64,000 nucleotides of DNA from Weissella confusa. GTDB lineage: Bacteria; Bacillota; Bacilli; Lactobacillales; Lactobacillaceae. Numbering within the stretch: position 1 is the first letter of the stretch; every line of letters begins with the position of its first letter. Below are positions 7,755 to 16,993 of this stretch, in pieces. Under the pieces are notes generated by a model that was given only the letters and a program-made list of their open reading frames with translations, searched no databases and was not told the origin of the DNA. The DNA is taken from assembly GCA_001436895.1 (NCBI GenBank), contig JQAY01000002.1, positions 150,167 to 214,166 of the forward strand, in the 5' to 3' direction. Both the position numbers and the translations under genes were made by a program.

Positions 7755-8674
7755 TGCTTAGCAACTTGCCGCTTGGCCAAAGCCGAACGACGTTTTGCAG
7801 GCACCCCTTTTGCAGCCAGCGGTACAGCCGCTGGCTGTTTTTCTTCGGGATCAAAGAGGATGCTAAACCAGGCTATTAAAATCTGACCAACAACCATAAT
7901 AGTCCCAACCAAATTTAGATAGACCATCAAAACCAATAGCGATCCTAATGACTGGTAGAAACCCACGCTCTTAACCGCAAATTGCGCATACCAGCTAAAG
8001 CCAGCGTTTAGCAATACCAAGATGACAACTTCGATGCCGGAACCAAGCAACGTTGCCTTCCATGGCAAACGCTTAGCTGGCAAAGCAACGTTAAATACAC
8101 ACATCAACAACCACAACCCGATCAAGGCAAACAATCGGCTTTGCTTAGCTAACTCATCCAACCAAGGCAGGTCACCAGGAATTGCCTGGATAATCGCCGG
8201 CATAATTGCTGTCGCTGCCATAACAATTCCAGCCGTAATCAAGATAACCATCAACCACAGAAAACTAAACACACGCGTCAGCATGCCACTCACGCGTTCC
8301 GGCACATCGTGCACACCATTAAACGCTTTTCGAATGACTGCCAATACCGCACTAGCTCCCCAAATAGTTGTCACAATTGAGAATGACAAAATTCCAACAC
8401 CACCACTCAGTACCGACTTAATAATCGGTGCCAAAATAGACATGATGTTAGCAGGCAGATTGGTTTTCAACGTGGCAATTAACTCCGTTGACGAGATGCC
8501 AACCAGACCGGCAATCGCACCAATACTCATTAACACTGGTACTAACGACAACAACGTGTAATACGTAATGGTTGGACCAACCATATTTAAGTTAGCGCGA
8601 CTAATAAATGTTTGTAGATCCGCAAAGCGAAATTGTTTACGAAATTTTTCGATATCTACTTTTAACCCACGCAT
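7724..8674 (-). CDS. YihY/BrkB-family membrane protein
   Basis: About 316 residues with six hydrophobic helices, in the YihY/virulence-factor BrkB family (once called RNase BN). Markers are the early LNMVGPTITYYTLLSLVPVLMS stretch and the WGASAVLAVIRKAFNGVHDV loop. The frame is open further upstream, but the ATG at 8674 has AAGGAG 9 nt before it and avoids covering the neighbouring gene, so I chose it. The C-terminus is a strongly basic tail. Function of the family is not settled. Confidence 0.85.
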   Translation of the reverse strand: MRGLKVDIEKFRKQFRFADLQTFISRANLNMVGPTITYYTLLSLVPVLMSIGAIAGLVGISSTELIATLKTNLPANIMSILAPIIKSVLSGGVGILSFSIVTTIWGASAVLAVIRKAFNGVHDVPERVSGMLTRVFSFLWLMVILITAGIVMAATAIMPAIIQAIPGDLPWLDELAKQSRLFALIGLWLLMCVFNVALPAKRLPWKATLLGSGIEVVILVLLNAGFSWYAQFAVKSVGFYQSLGSLLVLMVYLNLVGTIMVVGQILIAWFSILFDPEEKQPAAVPLAAKGVPAKRRSALAKRQVAKHYRKRTTRSS

Positions 8675-8751
8675 CCCCCTTATCTCCTTCGCTTTTCTTA
8701 CAGTATCGCAGTTATCGCGTCGCCGGGTCAAAACATTTGCTTGATTGGCAA

Positions 8752-8797
8752 ACAAAAACGAGCGAATGTTCCACATGAAACATTCGCTCGTTTTAAT
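8752..8797 (-). terminator. Terminator of the 69-residue membrane protein gene, containing a parS-like site
   Basis: AACGAGCGAATGTT pairs with its complement, with a T-run on the minus strand. The loop and inner stem form the parS-like sequence. Confidence 0.8.
8767..8782. promoter_or_regulatory. parS-like site (variant core)
   Basis: TGTTCCACATGAAACA, which differs from the Bacillus parS consensus only by CACATG in place of CACGTG. Confidence 0.45.
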
Positions 8798-9002
8798 TTT
8801 GTGGTCGATTGTCCTTGACGTAATTCCAAAAACTAACCACCGCTGATAGCAAATCAACTGCTGGCAAAATGGCAATAAAAATCCATTTCATCGTTGGGTC
8901 AGTTGGTCGGAAAATCAAAAACCAAACCGTATCAATAATTAATTGTACAAATAATTGTTGTGGTGTCGCCCTAAAAAACGACTTACCAAACGCACCAAAC
9001 AT
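8793..9002 (-). CDS. Small membrane protein, 69 residues
   Basis: A short protein with two hydrophobic segments (about 18-34 and 39-58) and a basic N-terminus. No family is recognised. A ribosome site (TAGGGGG) precedes the ATG, and the gene begins 14 bp after the esterase gene stops, so the two form an operon that ends at the adjoining terminator. Confidence 0.7.
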   Translation of the reverse strand: MFGAFGKSFFRATPQQLFVQLIIDTVWFLIFRPTDPTMKWIFIAILPAVDLLSAVVSFWNYVKDNRPQN

Positions 9003-9016
9003 GGTTGCCCCCTAAA

Positions 9017-9910
9017 TCAGAGCCACTTCTCCAAGAAGGCAATCTTCTCATCGGTGAACTCTGGCGTCATGTATGACGCAGGTCCGTGTCCAGTTCCCTC
9101 AACCAAATGCAACACTGCCTTTTCTTCAGGAACATACTGACGAGCCGCGTCAATCATATTAACTGTCTGTTGATAAGGTACCACAGCATCGGCCGTTCCT
9201 GCAAATGCCAAAATAGGTGGCATTTGGTCATTAAAGTACATTTCTGGGTTGTAGTTCTTAACGCGTTGTGGGACATCCTTAGGCGCTTGCTTGTTAAACA
9301 TTTGACCTTCGAATGATTCCGCTGTGCCTGTTTCAGCGTACTTTGGCGTCACACCACTCTCTTCAAATTGTGAAACAAATTGATCAAAAGCGTATGGTCC
9401 ATACATCGCGATAATCGCATTTACTGTTTCCGGTTGATTGTTATTGTCACCCATAAATGGATTTTGCAACGCATCAACTGACGCTGATACACCAGTCATC
9501 ACAGCCAAGTGTGCCCCTGAAGACTCACCCATCAAAGCAACGCGATCCATATCCAATTGATACTCATCAGCGTGGGCACGCAAGAAACGTAGTGCAGCCT
9601 TAATCTCGTAAATTTGGAATGGGAAATCCTTTTGATGAATCAATGAGTAATCCACGCTCACGACAGCATAGCCCTTATCCAACATACGCAAAGCTGGTTC
9701 TAGCTTGTGTGAACTCTTATCACCAAAGATCAAGCCACCACCGTAGATATCGACGATGACTGGGAAAGGTCCTTGACCGTCGTTTGGTAGGTAAATATCC
9801 ATGCTGTGACGGTCACCATCCATGTAGGCCACATCGTGCCATTGTTGCTTAATGTAGTCGGTTTCGGCTGGAACCTTTTGATAGTCTCGCTCAATAAACT
9901 TTTCTGCCAT
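9017..9910 (-). CDS. Alpha/beta hydrolase, esterase/lipase type
   Basis: A 297-residue carboxylesterase-like hydrolase without a signal peptide. The oxyanion motif IYGGGLIFG is at about 54-62. The nucleophile Ser is in LMGESSGAHLA at about 126-136. The probable acid is Asp in AGTADAVVPY and the His is in EGTGHGPASY near the end. This belongs to the HSL/BD-FAE-like group of small esterases. The substrate is unknown. Confidence 0.87.
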   Translation of the reverse strand: MAEKFIERDYQKVPAETDYIKQQWHDVAYMDGDRHSMDIYLPNDGQGPFPVIVDIYGGGLIFGDKSSHKLEPALRMLDKGYAVVSVDYSLIHQKDFPFQIYEIKAALRFLRAHADEYQLDMDRVALMGESSGAHLAVMTGVSASVDALQNPFMGDNNNQPETVNAIIAMYGPYAFDQFVSQFEESGVTPKYAETGTAESFEGQMFNKQAPKDVPQRVKNYNPEMYFNDQMPPILAFAGTADAVVPYQQTVNMIDAARQYVPEEKAVLHLVEGTGHGPASYMTPEFTDEKIAFLEKWL

Positions 9911-9938
9911 GTGTTTCGCTCACTTTCCTAGACAAATA

Positions 9939-9974
9939 AAAAAGGTGAATGCATATCTGCATCCACCTTTATCA
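9939..9974 (-). terminator. Terminator of the CycA-like permease gene
   Basis: AAGGTGGATGCA pairs with TGCATTCACCTT around a short loop, with T's following on the minus strand. Confidence 0.85.
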
Positions 9975-9983
9975 TACACTATT

Positions 9984-11327
9984 TTATTCTTTAACTCGGC
10001 GACTAAGGGCAATCATGATGATAAACCAGATAATAGCCAAGACCGTTGTTGGCATCGTTGACTTCGTAAATAGCAAAATCAAGAAGATACCTGCTAGGAA
10101 AGCCATCGTTAGGTAATCCGTAAATGGCGCTCCAGGCATCTTGAAGTGTTGTTCACCGTTCTTGAAGTCATCTGATTGACGGTAACGCAAGTGCGCAAAC
10201 ACAAGCACGCCATAGATAACCACGAAAGCGGCCGAGGCAACCGATGTCACCAAATCAAACGCGTTCGATGGGAACAAAACATTCACAACAGCTGCCAAAG
10301 CAATCAAAATCGTTGAAATGTTGATGGCGTTACGTGGAATGTAACGACGGTTCAACTTACCAGCGTAGCCCTTTCCATTAGACAATGAGAAAAGCATACG
10401 ACCAGTTGTAAATAATGAACTATTCAATGATGATGCAGCGGCAGTCAACACAACGAAGTTAATAATTCCAGCCGCAGCTGAAATACCAATTCCGGCAAAA
10501 ACTTGCACGAATGGTGATTCGTTTGCATTGTAATTCGTCCATGGTTGAATACTCATGATGGCAATCAATGCACCAACATAGAAGATCAAAATTCGGATAA
10601 TAATTGAATTAATTGACTTCGGAATCGTCTTCAATGGATCTTTTGTTTCAGCAGCCGTCATACCGACGAACTCAATTCCCAAAAAGGCGAAGAAGACCAT
10701 TTGGAACGCTGCCAAAATTTGATGTCCTTGGTGTGCCACCACGCCGTGTTGCCATAGGTTTGATAGGCTCGTTACCCCGGCTGACGTCTTCGTGTGCATC
10801 ACAATCATAATAATTCCAGTCACAATCATTGCCAAGATAGCAACGATTTTAATCATTGAGAACCAGAATTCCGTTTCACCAAAGGCAGAAACGGCAATGA
10901 TATTGATTCCGTAAAGGGCTGCCAAGAAAATGATTTCCCAAATCCACACTGGAACTGATGGGAACCAGAACTTCATATATGTTCCAACGGCCGTCAATTC
11001 AGCCATCGCAATCGTAATCCAGCCAATCCAGTACGTCCAACCGATGACGAAGCCTGCCTTTTTGCCTAGGTACTTCTCAACGAATCCGACAAAAGTTGGC
11101 TTATCAGGATCAGTAAGCAACAATTCTCCCAATGCGCGCATCATCCAGAACATGAACAATCCAGTGATGATGTAGATTAGCAGAATAGCTGGCCCTGCTG
11201 TACTAATTGAGTGACCAGCACCCAAAAACAGTCCAGTTCCGATTGTTCCACCAAGCGCAATCATCTCAACGTGGCGACTTGATAGTCCACGCTCTAGCTT
11301 CTGATTAGAAGCTTCTTGCTGTGCCAT
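9984..11327 (-). CDS. CycA-like amino acid permease (D-Ala/D-Ser/Gly type)
   Basis: A 447-residue, 12-helix proton symporter of the AAT family in the APC superfamily. ALGGTIGTGLFLGAGHSIS near residue 25-43 is the TM1 signature. FWFSMIKIVAI, FFAFLGIEFVGMTAAETKDP and INFVVLTAAASSLNSSLF closely follow the E. coli D-alanine/D-serine/glycine carrier CycA, so this substrate class is the best guess, though related carriers take other neutral amino acids. The ATG at 11327 has AAGAGAG 8 nt upstream. Its own promoter is visible at 11405-11432. Confidence 0.88.
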   Translation of the reverse strand: MAQQEASNQKLERGLSSRHVEMIALGGTIGTGLFLGAGHSISTAGPAILLIYIITGLFMFWMMRALGELLLTDPDKPTFVGFVEKYLGKKAGFVIGWTYWIGWITIAMAELTAVGTYMKFWFPSVPVWIWEIIFLAALYGINIIAVSAFGETEFWFSMIKIVAILAMIVTGIIMIVMHTKTSAGVTSLSNLWQHGVVAHQGHQILAAFQMVFFAFLGIEFVGMTAAETKDPLKTIPKSINSIIIRILIFYVGALIAIMSIQPWTNYNANESPFVQVFAGIGISAAAGIINFVVLTAAASSLNSSLFTTGRMLFSLSNGKGYAGKLNRRYIPRNAINISTILIALAAVVNVLFPSNAFDLVTSVASAAFVVIYGVLVFAHLRYRQSDDFKNGEQHFKMPGAPFTDYLTMAFLAGIFLILLFTKSTMPTTVLAIIWFIIMIALSRRVKE

Positions 11328-11404
11328 AGTTAACACTCTCTTTCTGACTTTTTATTTAATTTTCTTTTCCAATAACGCTGTCGCAAAGTTGCAACACTCT
11401 TTCT

Positions 11405-11432
11405 AGTATATAAGAATTCACTCATTTTTCAA
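11405..11432 (-). promoter_or_regulatory. Promoter of the CycA-like gene
   Basis: On the minus strand TTGAAA (11427-11432), a 16-bp spacer and TATACT (11405-11410). Confidence 0.65.
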
Positions 11433-11474
11433 GATTTCGCCGACTTACGGCAACTAATATTTCTTTTTTCGCAA

Positions 11475-11510
11475 ACAAAAACGGCTAGGTTCAATCGAGC
11501 CTAGCCGTTA
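11475..11510 (-). terminator. Terminator of the 136-residue protein gene
   Basis: AACGGCTAGG pairs with CCTAGCCGTT, with a T-run on the minus strand. Confidence 0.85.
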
Positions 11511-11517
11511 ATTGATT

Positions 11518-11928
11518 TTAGTAATTTGGACCTGGGAAATCGTCCGGCGTCATGTCATTCAAACGCTTCAACAAGCGACGCAAGATACCCTTCTCAGTCA
11601 TAGCTGCCCACATACCTTCCAAGCGACGCTCACCGTAAATGACAACAGATGTCACAGCGCGCAAGTCGCGGAAGTCTGAGCTAGTACGTGAAATTTCATC
11701 CACTTCTTCTTCAGGCAACTCTTGGTGTCCCTTTTGCTTCAACGTACGATCGAAGTTGCGATCAAAGTAATCTGACCACTCAAAAGCCTTAGCAAGCTCA
11801 ATCATGCGTTCGTCGTATTGTGGGTGTCCATCTGCGACAGCCCCCATTACCCAAGGAATTTCCTTACCTTCAATTTCTGCCAAAAAGGCGTCCCACTTCT
11901 TAAAATCAAAAGGGTGTTCTTTTGCCAT
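11518..11928 (-). CDS. Uncharacterised 136-residue protein (possibly DUF6508)
   Basis: A small soluble protein: MAKEHPFDFKKWDAFLAEIE, then WVMGAVADGHPQYDERMIELAKAF cut by no motif I know to be catalytic, then a basic C-terminal half ending DDFPGPNY. Overall style resembles the DUF6508 family, but I cannot confirm this. GAAGGAGG precedes the ATG. Function is unknown. Confidence 0.7.
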   Translation of the reverse strand: MAKEHPFDFKKWDAFLAEIEGKEIPWVMGAVADGHPQYDERMIELAKAFEWSDYFDRNFDRTLKQKGHQELPEEEVDEISRTSSDFRDLRAVTSVVIYGERRLEGMWAAMTEKGILRRLLKRLNDMTPDDFPGPNY

Positions 11929-12028
11929 TAGTTGCCTCCTTCATTTTGACGAGAGAGCCCAATGTTTCGACCGTCCTCTCGATATCACGAAAGCTATTGT
12001 AACACTTTACTTCCTTTTAGTCAGTAAA

Positions 12029-13489
12029 TTAGGCCGGTAAGATTTCTGGGAACAATTCCGTCAGGTCCTTGGACTCGTGCAAAACTTCGACATGGTCACC
12101 GACTGATAGCGTCACAGTATCGCGGGTACGCTCTTTAACACGTACACCTAACTCATACGCCTGCTTAATGACACTAGCTAATTCACCACGACCAAACAAA
12201 TCCTCAAACTGTTCGTCATGTTTCACGTGGAACAAATCACCACGTTCATTTCCCACCTTCGTCGCCCACGCTTGTAGCTCATCTGGCGTTTTAGCCAGCG
12301 CCACAATTTTAGCAGCTGGCGTCTTGCTTGGCGTTAGGATGCGTTCTGCAATCAGTGATAGTCCATCGTTAAAGCGCATACCAAAATGATCGGCAAGCTT
12401 TGACACTTCACCCATTAAGGCCATTGCCTCTTTTTGATTAGGCAATTTATCCGTCGGTGACTGCATTGCGATTTCATTTGCTAACTCATCGGCGTGCGAC
12501 AAATCATCTGCCGAATAGACCTCATCTTGAAGTAACAAGTAAATAATCACTAAGTGAATGATGTTCAGCGCATTTTCAGAAATACCCGCTGGATCAAAGG
12601 GGTCAGCATCCAAAATACGCAATTCTAAGTAATGAACCCCTTCTGTAACCATCGCTTCTTTTGTCTCCGGCCCCTTAAATCGAACCGTGCCATAGAATTC
12701 ATGGTTTGAATATAAATCTCCCGCCTGGATATGCTGATCGATTTGGTCCAAATGATCTGCCAAATTTGTCGCATAATTAATCTGGATGTTTGCATCATTT
12801 GCAAATCCAAATTGACTCGTTCGTAGCGAACGTACTGGGTGCTCAAGTTCAGGCAAACGTGAATCAGTTGAATTCAAACTAAATGGCGTTGCCCCAAACA
12901 AGTACACAAACAACCAACGATTAGCTGAAATGGCTTGTGCCAACTTGAAATACACGCGATTCTTATACGTCACATAGTCGGTTTCATCGCTAAGCGCAAA
13001 CAACTTTTCAAGCAACGATTCTGGCAATGAATAATTTAAATGAAGTCCGGTGATAATTTCGTGGGTTGACCCATATTTATCCGTTAACCAATCGCGATAT
13101 TCACTAATCCATGGTCGATCAAACGTTTCATCGACCCACTGCAAATCGTCAGGCGTTAAACGTGGTGGCATACTCAATGGCCAAATCGTTTCGTTTTCTG
13201 CCATGTGATCACGCAAAACCCATTGTAATTGCAACAACAAGTCGCGCGCCATCTCAAATGACGTAGCTGGCTCAGTAACAATTTCTGATTGCGTTTCACT
13301 ATAATCCGTCTGTAAATAGGGGTGCGTGGCCCGTGGACCTAATGTATCCGGATACACACGACGGCTCAAGCGTCCCTCTTCTGTAACGCGATGCTCTTCA
13401 ATTTCGATGCCGAAACGACCACCCAGCAATTCGTGATATAAATCATTTTCAGCAACTAGCTTGCCGATTTCCAACTGGTTTTCTGCCAT
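12029..13489 (-). CDS. gshA: Glutamate-cysteine ligase (short, GshA-type)
   Basis: A protein of about 486 residues matching the Firmicutes glutamate-cysteine ligase family, which makes gamma-glutamylcysteine from ATP, Glu and Cys. Diagnostic stretches are GRFGIEIEEHRV near the N-terminus, SEIVTEPATS, ETIWPLSMPP and ITGLHLNYSLP. It lacks the C-terminal ATP-grasp domain of the fused GshAB enzymes, so it makes only the dipeptide unless a second enzyme exists elsewhere. The start is taken at 13489; an ATG three codons earlier sits too close to AAGGG. A parS-type site lies within the coding region at 12219-12234. Confidence 0.88.
   Translation of the reverse strand: MAENQLEIGKLVAENDLYHELLGGRFGIEIEEHRVTEEGRLSRRVYPDTLGPRATHPYLQTDYSETQSEIVTEPATSFEMARDLLLQLQWVLRDHMAENETIWPLSMPPRLTPDDLQWVDETFDRPWISEYRDWLTDKYGSTHEIITGLHLNYSLPESLLEKLFALSDETDYVTYKNRVYFKLAQAISANRWLFVYLFGATPFSLNSTDSRLPELEHPVRSLRTSQFGFANDANIQINYATNLADHLDQIDQHIQAGDLYSNHEFYGTVRFKGPETKEAMVTEGVHYLELRILDADPFDPAGISENALNIIHLVIIYLLLQDEVYSADDLSHADELANEIAMQSPTDKLPNQKEAMALMGEVSKLADHFGMRFNDGLSLIAERILTPSKTPAAKIVALAKTPDELQAWATKVGNERGDLFHVKHDEQFEDLFGRGELASVIKQAYELGVRVKERTRDTVTLSVGDHVEVLHESKDLTELFPEILPA
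12219..12234. promoter_or_regulatory. parS-type ParB binding site
   Basis: TGTTTCACGTGGAACA, inside the gshA coding sequence; one base from the Bacillus consensus palindrome. Confidence 0.75.
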
Positions 13490-13638
13490 ATTTCTCATCT
13501 ACCCTTCTGCGGTATTTAAGAATTATTATAAATGAATGAGACGACTTTAACAGCGAAATCTTTTTTGACCCTTTTTATTTGTCCACTTTTATAAAAGCGA
13601 CTATTATAAGGCTTGAAAAAACAGACTGGAGTATGCAC

Positions 13639-14280
13639 ATGAAGATTGGAATTATCGGGGCAACCGGAATGGCCGGTTCTGCCTTTGTTATCGAAGGTTA
13701 CCAACGTAGGCACCAAGTTACTGCAATCACACGTTCAGCCGGCAAGGTGACGCGTATGTTTGGTAATGAAATCCCTTCTTTCGAACGTCAAAACTTCGAA
13801 TTGACGCGCGAAGACCTAACACAATTTGATGTTATCATCGTCGCTTCGAACTTCACTCGCGCTAGTGATCACGTTCGTTTCGCCGAATATCTACACGACC
13901 AATTGGCTGGCACTGACGCCCCTATCGTCGTCTTCATTGTTGGTTCTTCAACTTTGCAAATGCCTGATGGCTCAGTAATGGCTGATCGTCTAGGTTTGAT
14001 GCGTGGACAAGCACCTTGGATTGAAGCAGCAATCGAGCAAGCTAACGAATACAAGTACTTGCAAACGGTTGATGATTTCGCCTGGATGGCAATTTCACCA
14101 CAACAAGCCTTTATGCCAGGTCCTGCAACGCCAACATACTTGAAGTCAGACGACGCTTTGATCTTCAACGCACGTGAGGAATCACGTGTTACGACTGGTA
14201 CGTTGGCCAAGGCTTTGTATGATGAGTTGGAAGCTCCTACTCACATTCACGGTCGTTTCACGGCAGCTGACAAGTTCTAA
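13639..14280 (+). CDS. NAD(P)-binding Rossmann-fold protein (NmrA/NADH-flavin reductase-like)
   Basis: 213 residues beginning MKIGIIGATGMAGSAFV, the glycine-rich dinucleotide-binding loop of the SDR/NmrA-like group. Mid-protein FDVIIVASNF and the PIVVFIVGSS strand fit the same fold. The last part lacks an obvious SDR Tyr-x3-Lys pair, which favours the atypical, possibly sensor-like members. The ATG at 13639 follows GGAG by 7 nt. Confidence 0.82.
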   Translation: MKIGIIGATGMAGSAFVIEGYQRRHQVTAITRSAGKVTRMFGNEIPSFERQNFELTREDLTQFDVIIVASNFTRASDHVRFAEYLHDQLAGTDAPIVVFIVGSSTLQMPDGSVMADRLGLMRGQAPWIEAAIEQANEYKYLQTVDDFAWMAISPQQAFMPGPATPTYLKSDDALIFNAREESRVTTGTLAKALYDELEAPTHIHGRFTAADKF

Positions 14281-14338
14281 CAAAAACATTACCGTGTCTA
14301 TTTAAAACATATACAATCCAATCCAAAAAATACGGTAA

Positions 14339-14377
14339 TTAAAAAGCTGGCAATCATGAAGATTGCCAGCTTTTTTG
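14339..14377. terminator. Bidirectional terminator
   Basis: AAAAAGCTGGCAATC pairs with GATTGCCAGCTTTTT between convergent genes. Confidence 0.9.
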
Positions 14378-14383
14378 TACTAT

Positions 14384-15154
14384 TTAAAACTTACCGTTGT
14401 CGTTAGCCCACTTATCTCGGGCCGGAATTTCTTCAATGATGTCCCAGTGTTCCGCAATCTTGCCGTCAGCAACACGGAATAGATCGTAGAATGTCACTGC
14501 CTTACCGGCAAATTCACCATCCCCCATCACCAAGACAAAGTTTCCTTGGCCCAAAACCTTGAATACCTTGTCATAAACCATGGCAACGCCTTGTTCAGCC
14601 ATCGCTGCAAAGGCCGTCGTAAGTCCCGTCAAACCATCAGCAATATCTGTATTGTGTTGGATGTAGTCCTCACCAGCAATGTATTCTGGGAGCTTTTCTG
14701 GGTTTTCACCACGCAAAACGTCGCGAACGAAGTCCGATACCAATTGCTTGTTTTCGTCAGTCTTGTCCAAATCTGTCACGGCTGTTTCACCATCAAATTG
14801 CGTGTGACCTGATGGGTTTGGTGCCACCACGTTGGTCACGTTATCCCAGTGTTCCGCAATCTTATCACCTTCAAAACGGAAAACATCAAAGGCAACTTGA
14901 TCACCCGAACCGGCGAAGTTCACCACGTTTTGCAAAACGACAAAGTCACCATCTTCAAATGAACGAACCGTTTCCAACGTGGTCTTCACAGGTGCTTCTT
15001 GCAAGCCCTTAACCGCGCCAATAAACGCATCTCGGCCATCCCCAAAGTTCAAATTGTGTTGCTTGTAGGTAGGCAACGCGCTTGCCTCGGCAACCGCGAT
15101 ATCACCTGAAACAAATGTACCAACCAATGCTTTTGCAATATCTGTATGGGTCAT
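14384..15154 (-). CDS. Tandem SnoaL-like (NTF2-fold) protein
   Basis: 256 residues made of two consecutive SnoaL/NTF2-like domains of about 110 residues each. Both contain a YxQHN motif (YKQHN near 30, YIQHN near 165), a central beta-strand with DFVVLQN or NFVLVMG, and end with the same GDKIAEHWD/GKIAEHWD sequence. The duplication within one chain is plain. Such domains serve as polyketide cyclases, dehydratases or ligand binders; the role here is unknown. It is divergent from an HxlR regulator, 164 bp away, and is its likely target. Confidence 0.85.
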   Translation of the reverse strand: MTHTDIAKALVGTFVSGDIAVAEASALPTYKQHNLNFGDGRDAFIGAVKGLQEAPVKTTLETVRSFEDGDFVVLQNVVNFAGSGDQVAFDVFRFEGDKIAEHWDNVTNVVAPNPSGHTQFDGETAVTDLDKTDENKQLVSDFVRDVLRGENPEKLPEYIAGEDYIQHNTDIADGLTGLTTAFAAMAEQGVAMVYDKVFKVLGQGNFVLVMGDGEFAGKAVTFYDLFRVADGKIAEHWDIIEEIPARDKWANDNGKF

Positions 15155-15238
15155 AGTTTTGTACCTCCAAGTACTTTTTCAAAATCGTTCTTGTCTATGC
15201 CTATAATATAGCGCACGCGGATAAATTGCATAAGTAGG

Positions 15239-15273
15239 CACTTTAAAGTGGCATAGTTTCCCTAAAGAAACTA
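15239..15273. promoter_or_regulatory. Candidate HxlR operators in the divergent intergenic region
   Basis: A perfect palindrome CACTTTAAAGTG (15239-15250) lies 3 bp from the 7-bp inverted repeat TAGTTTC/GAAACTA (15254-15273), between the SnoaL gene and the HxlR gene. Confidence 0.5.
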
Positions 15274-15318
15274 TTGTGTGATACATTAGCTTCACAGAAA
15301 AAAACAAGGAGACACCCG

Positions 15319-15654
15319 ATGACGTTTAGTATCGACATGACACCAGAAATTGCTGAGAAACTCGTAACCCTTAACGAACTGCATCGCAATCGTTGGCGTC
15401 CAGACATCGTTAACCTCTTATTAGAGGACGGGACGCTCCGCTTTGGCGAATTGCAAAAGAAGCTGGGCATCACGCAAAAAGTGCTGACTAGCAATTTAAA
15501 ATGGCTGGAAGAAAACAAAATTGTAACTCGCAAGGTTTATCCCGAGGTGCCACCCCGTGTTGAATATTCATTGACTGACGTTGGGCAACAGCTGCAAGAC
15601 GTTCACGAAGCAATGCGGGTTTGGGCTGACTACTACGTAACTCACGTTAAATAG
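15319..15654 (+). CDS. HxlR-family winged-helix transcriptional regulator
   Basis: A 111-residue DNA-binding protein with the HxlR fold. RWRPDIVNLLLEDGTLRFGE is in the first helices at about 25-44, LQKKLGITQKVLTSNLKWLE is the recognition region, and PRVEYSLTDVGQQL is the characteristic wing. GGAG lies 7 nt before the chosen ATG. It probably controls itself and the divergent SnoaL gene. No sensory Cys is present, so the inducer is not apparent. Confidence 0.9.
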   Translation: MTFSIDMTPEIAEKLVTLNELHRNRWRPDIVNLLLEDGTLRFGELQKKLGITQKVLTSNLKWLEENKIVTRKVYPEVPPRVEYSLTDVGQQLQDVHEAMRVWADYYVTHVK

Positions 15655-15655
15655 A

Positions 15656-15694
15656 AAAATGGCGCTACTTCTTGCGAGGTAGCGCCATTTTTTA
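15656..15694. terminator. Bidirectional terminator
   Basis: AATGGCGCTAC pairs with GTAGCGCCATT, with A/T runs on both sides. Confidence 0.9.
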
Positions 15695-16825
15695 GGCTTC
15701 TGTTCGTTGTTGTTTTTCGATTTGCCATAGTTGCCAAGCGTAAACGATAACCGTTCGCACAACCGCATAGAATGGCACGGCCAAAATCATACCAGCAATA
15801 CCGGCAATATTTCCTGCTGCCAACAACAAGATAATGATCGTCAACGGGTGAATGTTTAGCGATGCTCCCATAATACGTGGATAGATTAAGTTACTATCAA
15901 TTTGTTGCACAATCAACACCACTACAACAACCCAAACAACTTGCCAAACATCTTGGGTGAAAGCCACAAAGATGGCCGGCACCAACCCGATGTATGGTCC
16001 AACATACGGAATCAAGTTCGTTAGACCAGCAAAGATACCAAGTAGCAGTGCGTAATTCTGACCAATAATAAAGTAACCAATCGTCGTCGCAACACCAACG
16101 AAAATCATCTCAATGGCTTGTCCGCTAATATATTGCGCAATCGTCTTGTTTAAACGACCCAAAATCTCAGCCACACGGCTCTCATTTCGGCCAGGGAAGA
16201 TTTTTTGCAAGAACGGCACCAGCTTTTGTCCGTCATTCAACATATAAATGGTCATAACCGGGACGGTAACCGCTGTGATTGTTACACTGGTAATCGTCCC
16301 AATCAACGTACTCAAACTACTTGCAGTACCAGAGATTAACGTTTCACCGTACTTTTGCACTTGAGCCTGCAAATCCTGCAAATTAGCATTCACGCCAATG
16401 TCTTTTACCCAGTCCGTTTCGCTTAGCTGCGCAATCCAACTTTGCGATGTCTTAATCAATCCTGGGGCATTATCAACCAGCTTACCAAGTTGTGTGGCTA
16501 ATGCTGGCACCAAGGCCATAAAAGCGGCAACAATCAGTGCGATTAATAACACCATCACAATTGCAATTGACGCAACACGGTTTAGGCGAAATTTGCCAAC
16601 GTGAATTTTTTGAAGTAACCCAACAATCGGATTCAACAAATAATAGAAGAACCCAGATACAATTAGCGGCACAAAGACCGCCCCGATAAATTTACCAATC
16701 GGTTCGAGTATGAAACTCAACTGCGTTACAACCAAGATCAAGAGGGCAGCAGCCAATAATTCCACTGTCCAATACAAGAGTCGTGATTGTCTCAATTGCT
16801 GTAACACGCGCCTACCTCTTTTCAT
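15692..16825 (-). CDS. AI-2E family transporter (YdbI/PerM-like)
   Basis: About 377 residues with eight hydrophobic segments typical of this family: paired N-terminal helices, a soluble loop around 120-210, then the conserved GLTNLIPYVGPYIGLVPA at about 280-300 and PRIMGASLNIHPLTI following it. Despite the name, members export diverse small molecules or ions, and autoinducer-2 transport is proven for few. The frame is open to 16900, but a TATAAT with TG extension lies inside that extension, so the ATG at 16825 is preferred. Confidence 0.87.
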   Translation of the reverse strand: MKRGRRVLQQLRQSRLLYWTVELLAAALLILVVTQLSFILEPIGKFIGAVFVPLIVSGFFYYLLNPIVGLLQKIHVGKFRLNRVASIAIVMVLLIALIVAAFMALVPALATQLGKLVDNAPGLIKTSQSWIAQLSETDWVKDIGVNANLQDLQAQVQKYGETLISGTASSLSTLIGTITSVTITAVTVPVMTIYMLNDGQKLVPFLQKIFPGRNESRVAEILGRLNKTIAQYISGQAIEMIFVGVATTIGYFIIGQNYALLLGIFAGLTNLIPYVGPYIGLVPAIFVAFTQDVWQVVWVVVVVLIVQQIDSNLIYPRIMGASLNIHPLTIIILLLAAGNIAGIAGMILAVPFYAVVRTVIVYAWQLWQIEKQQRTEA

Positions 16826-16880
16826 TTTTGATAGTTTCCCCGCGGTTGCCAACGCAAAAGTAGGCAACCTAATGAATTTT

Positions 16881-16889
16881 ATTATACCA
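16881..16889 (-). promoter_or_regulatory. Extended -10 promoter of the AI-2E gene
   Basis: On the minus strand TGGTATAAT (16881-16889), about 55 bp before the chosen start. The -35 region is poor, as is usual for TGn promoters. Confidence 0.5.
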
Positions 16890-16993
16890 AAATGTGCCAC
16901 AAATGCCCGTTTATGGGCGTTGTGATTTTCTTCACTTGTTAATTAAGTTTAACCTAACAAGCGGTTCCGCGTGACATTTGTCATGCGAACAAA

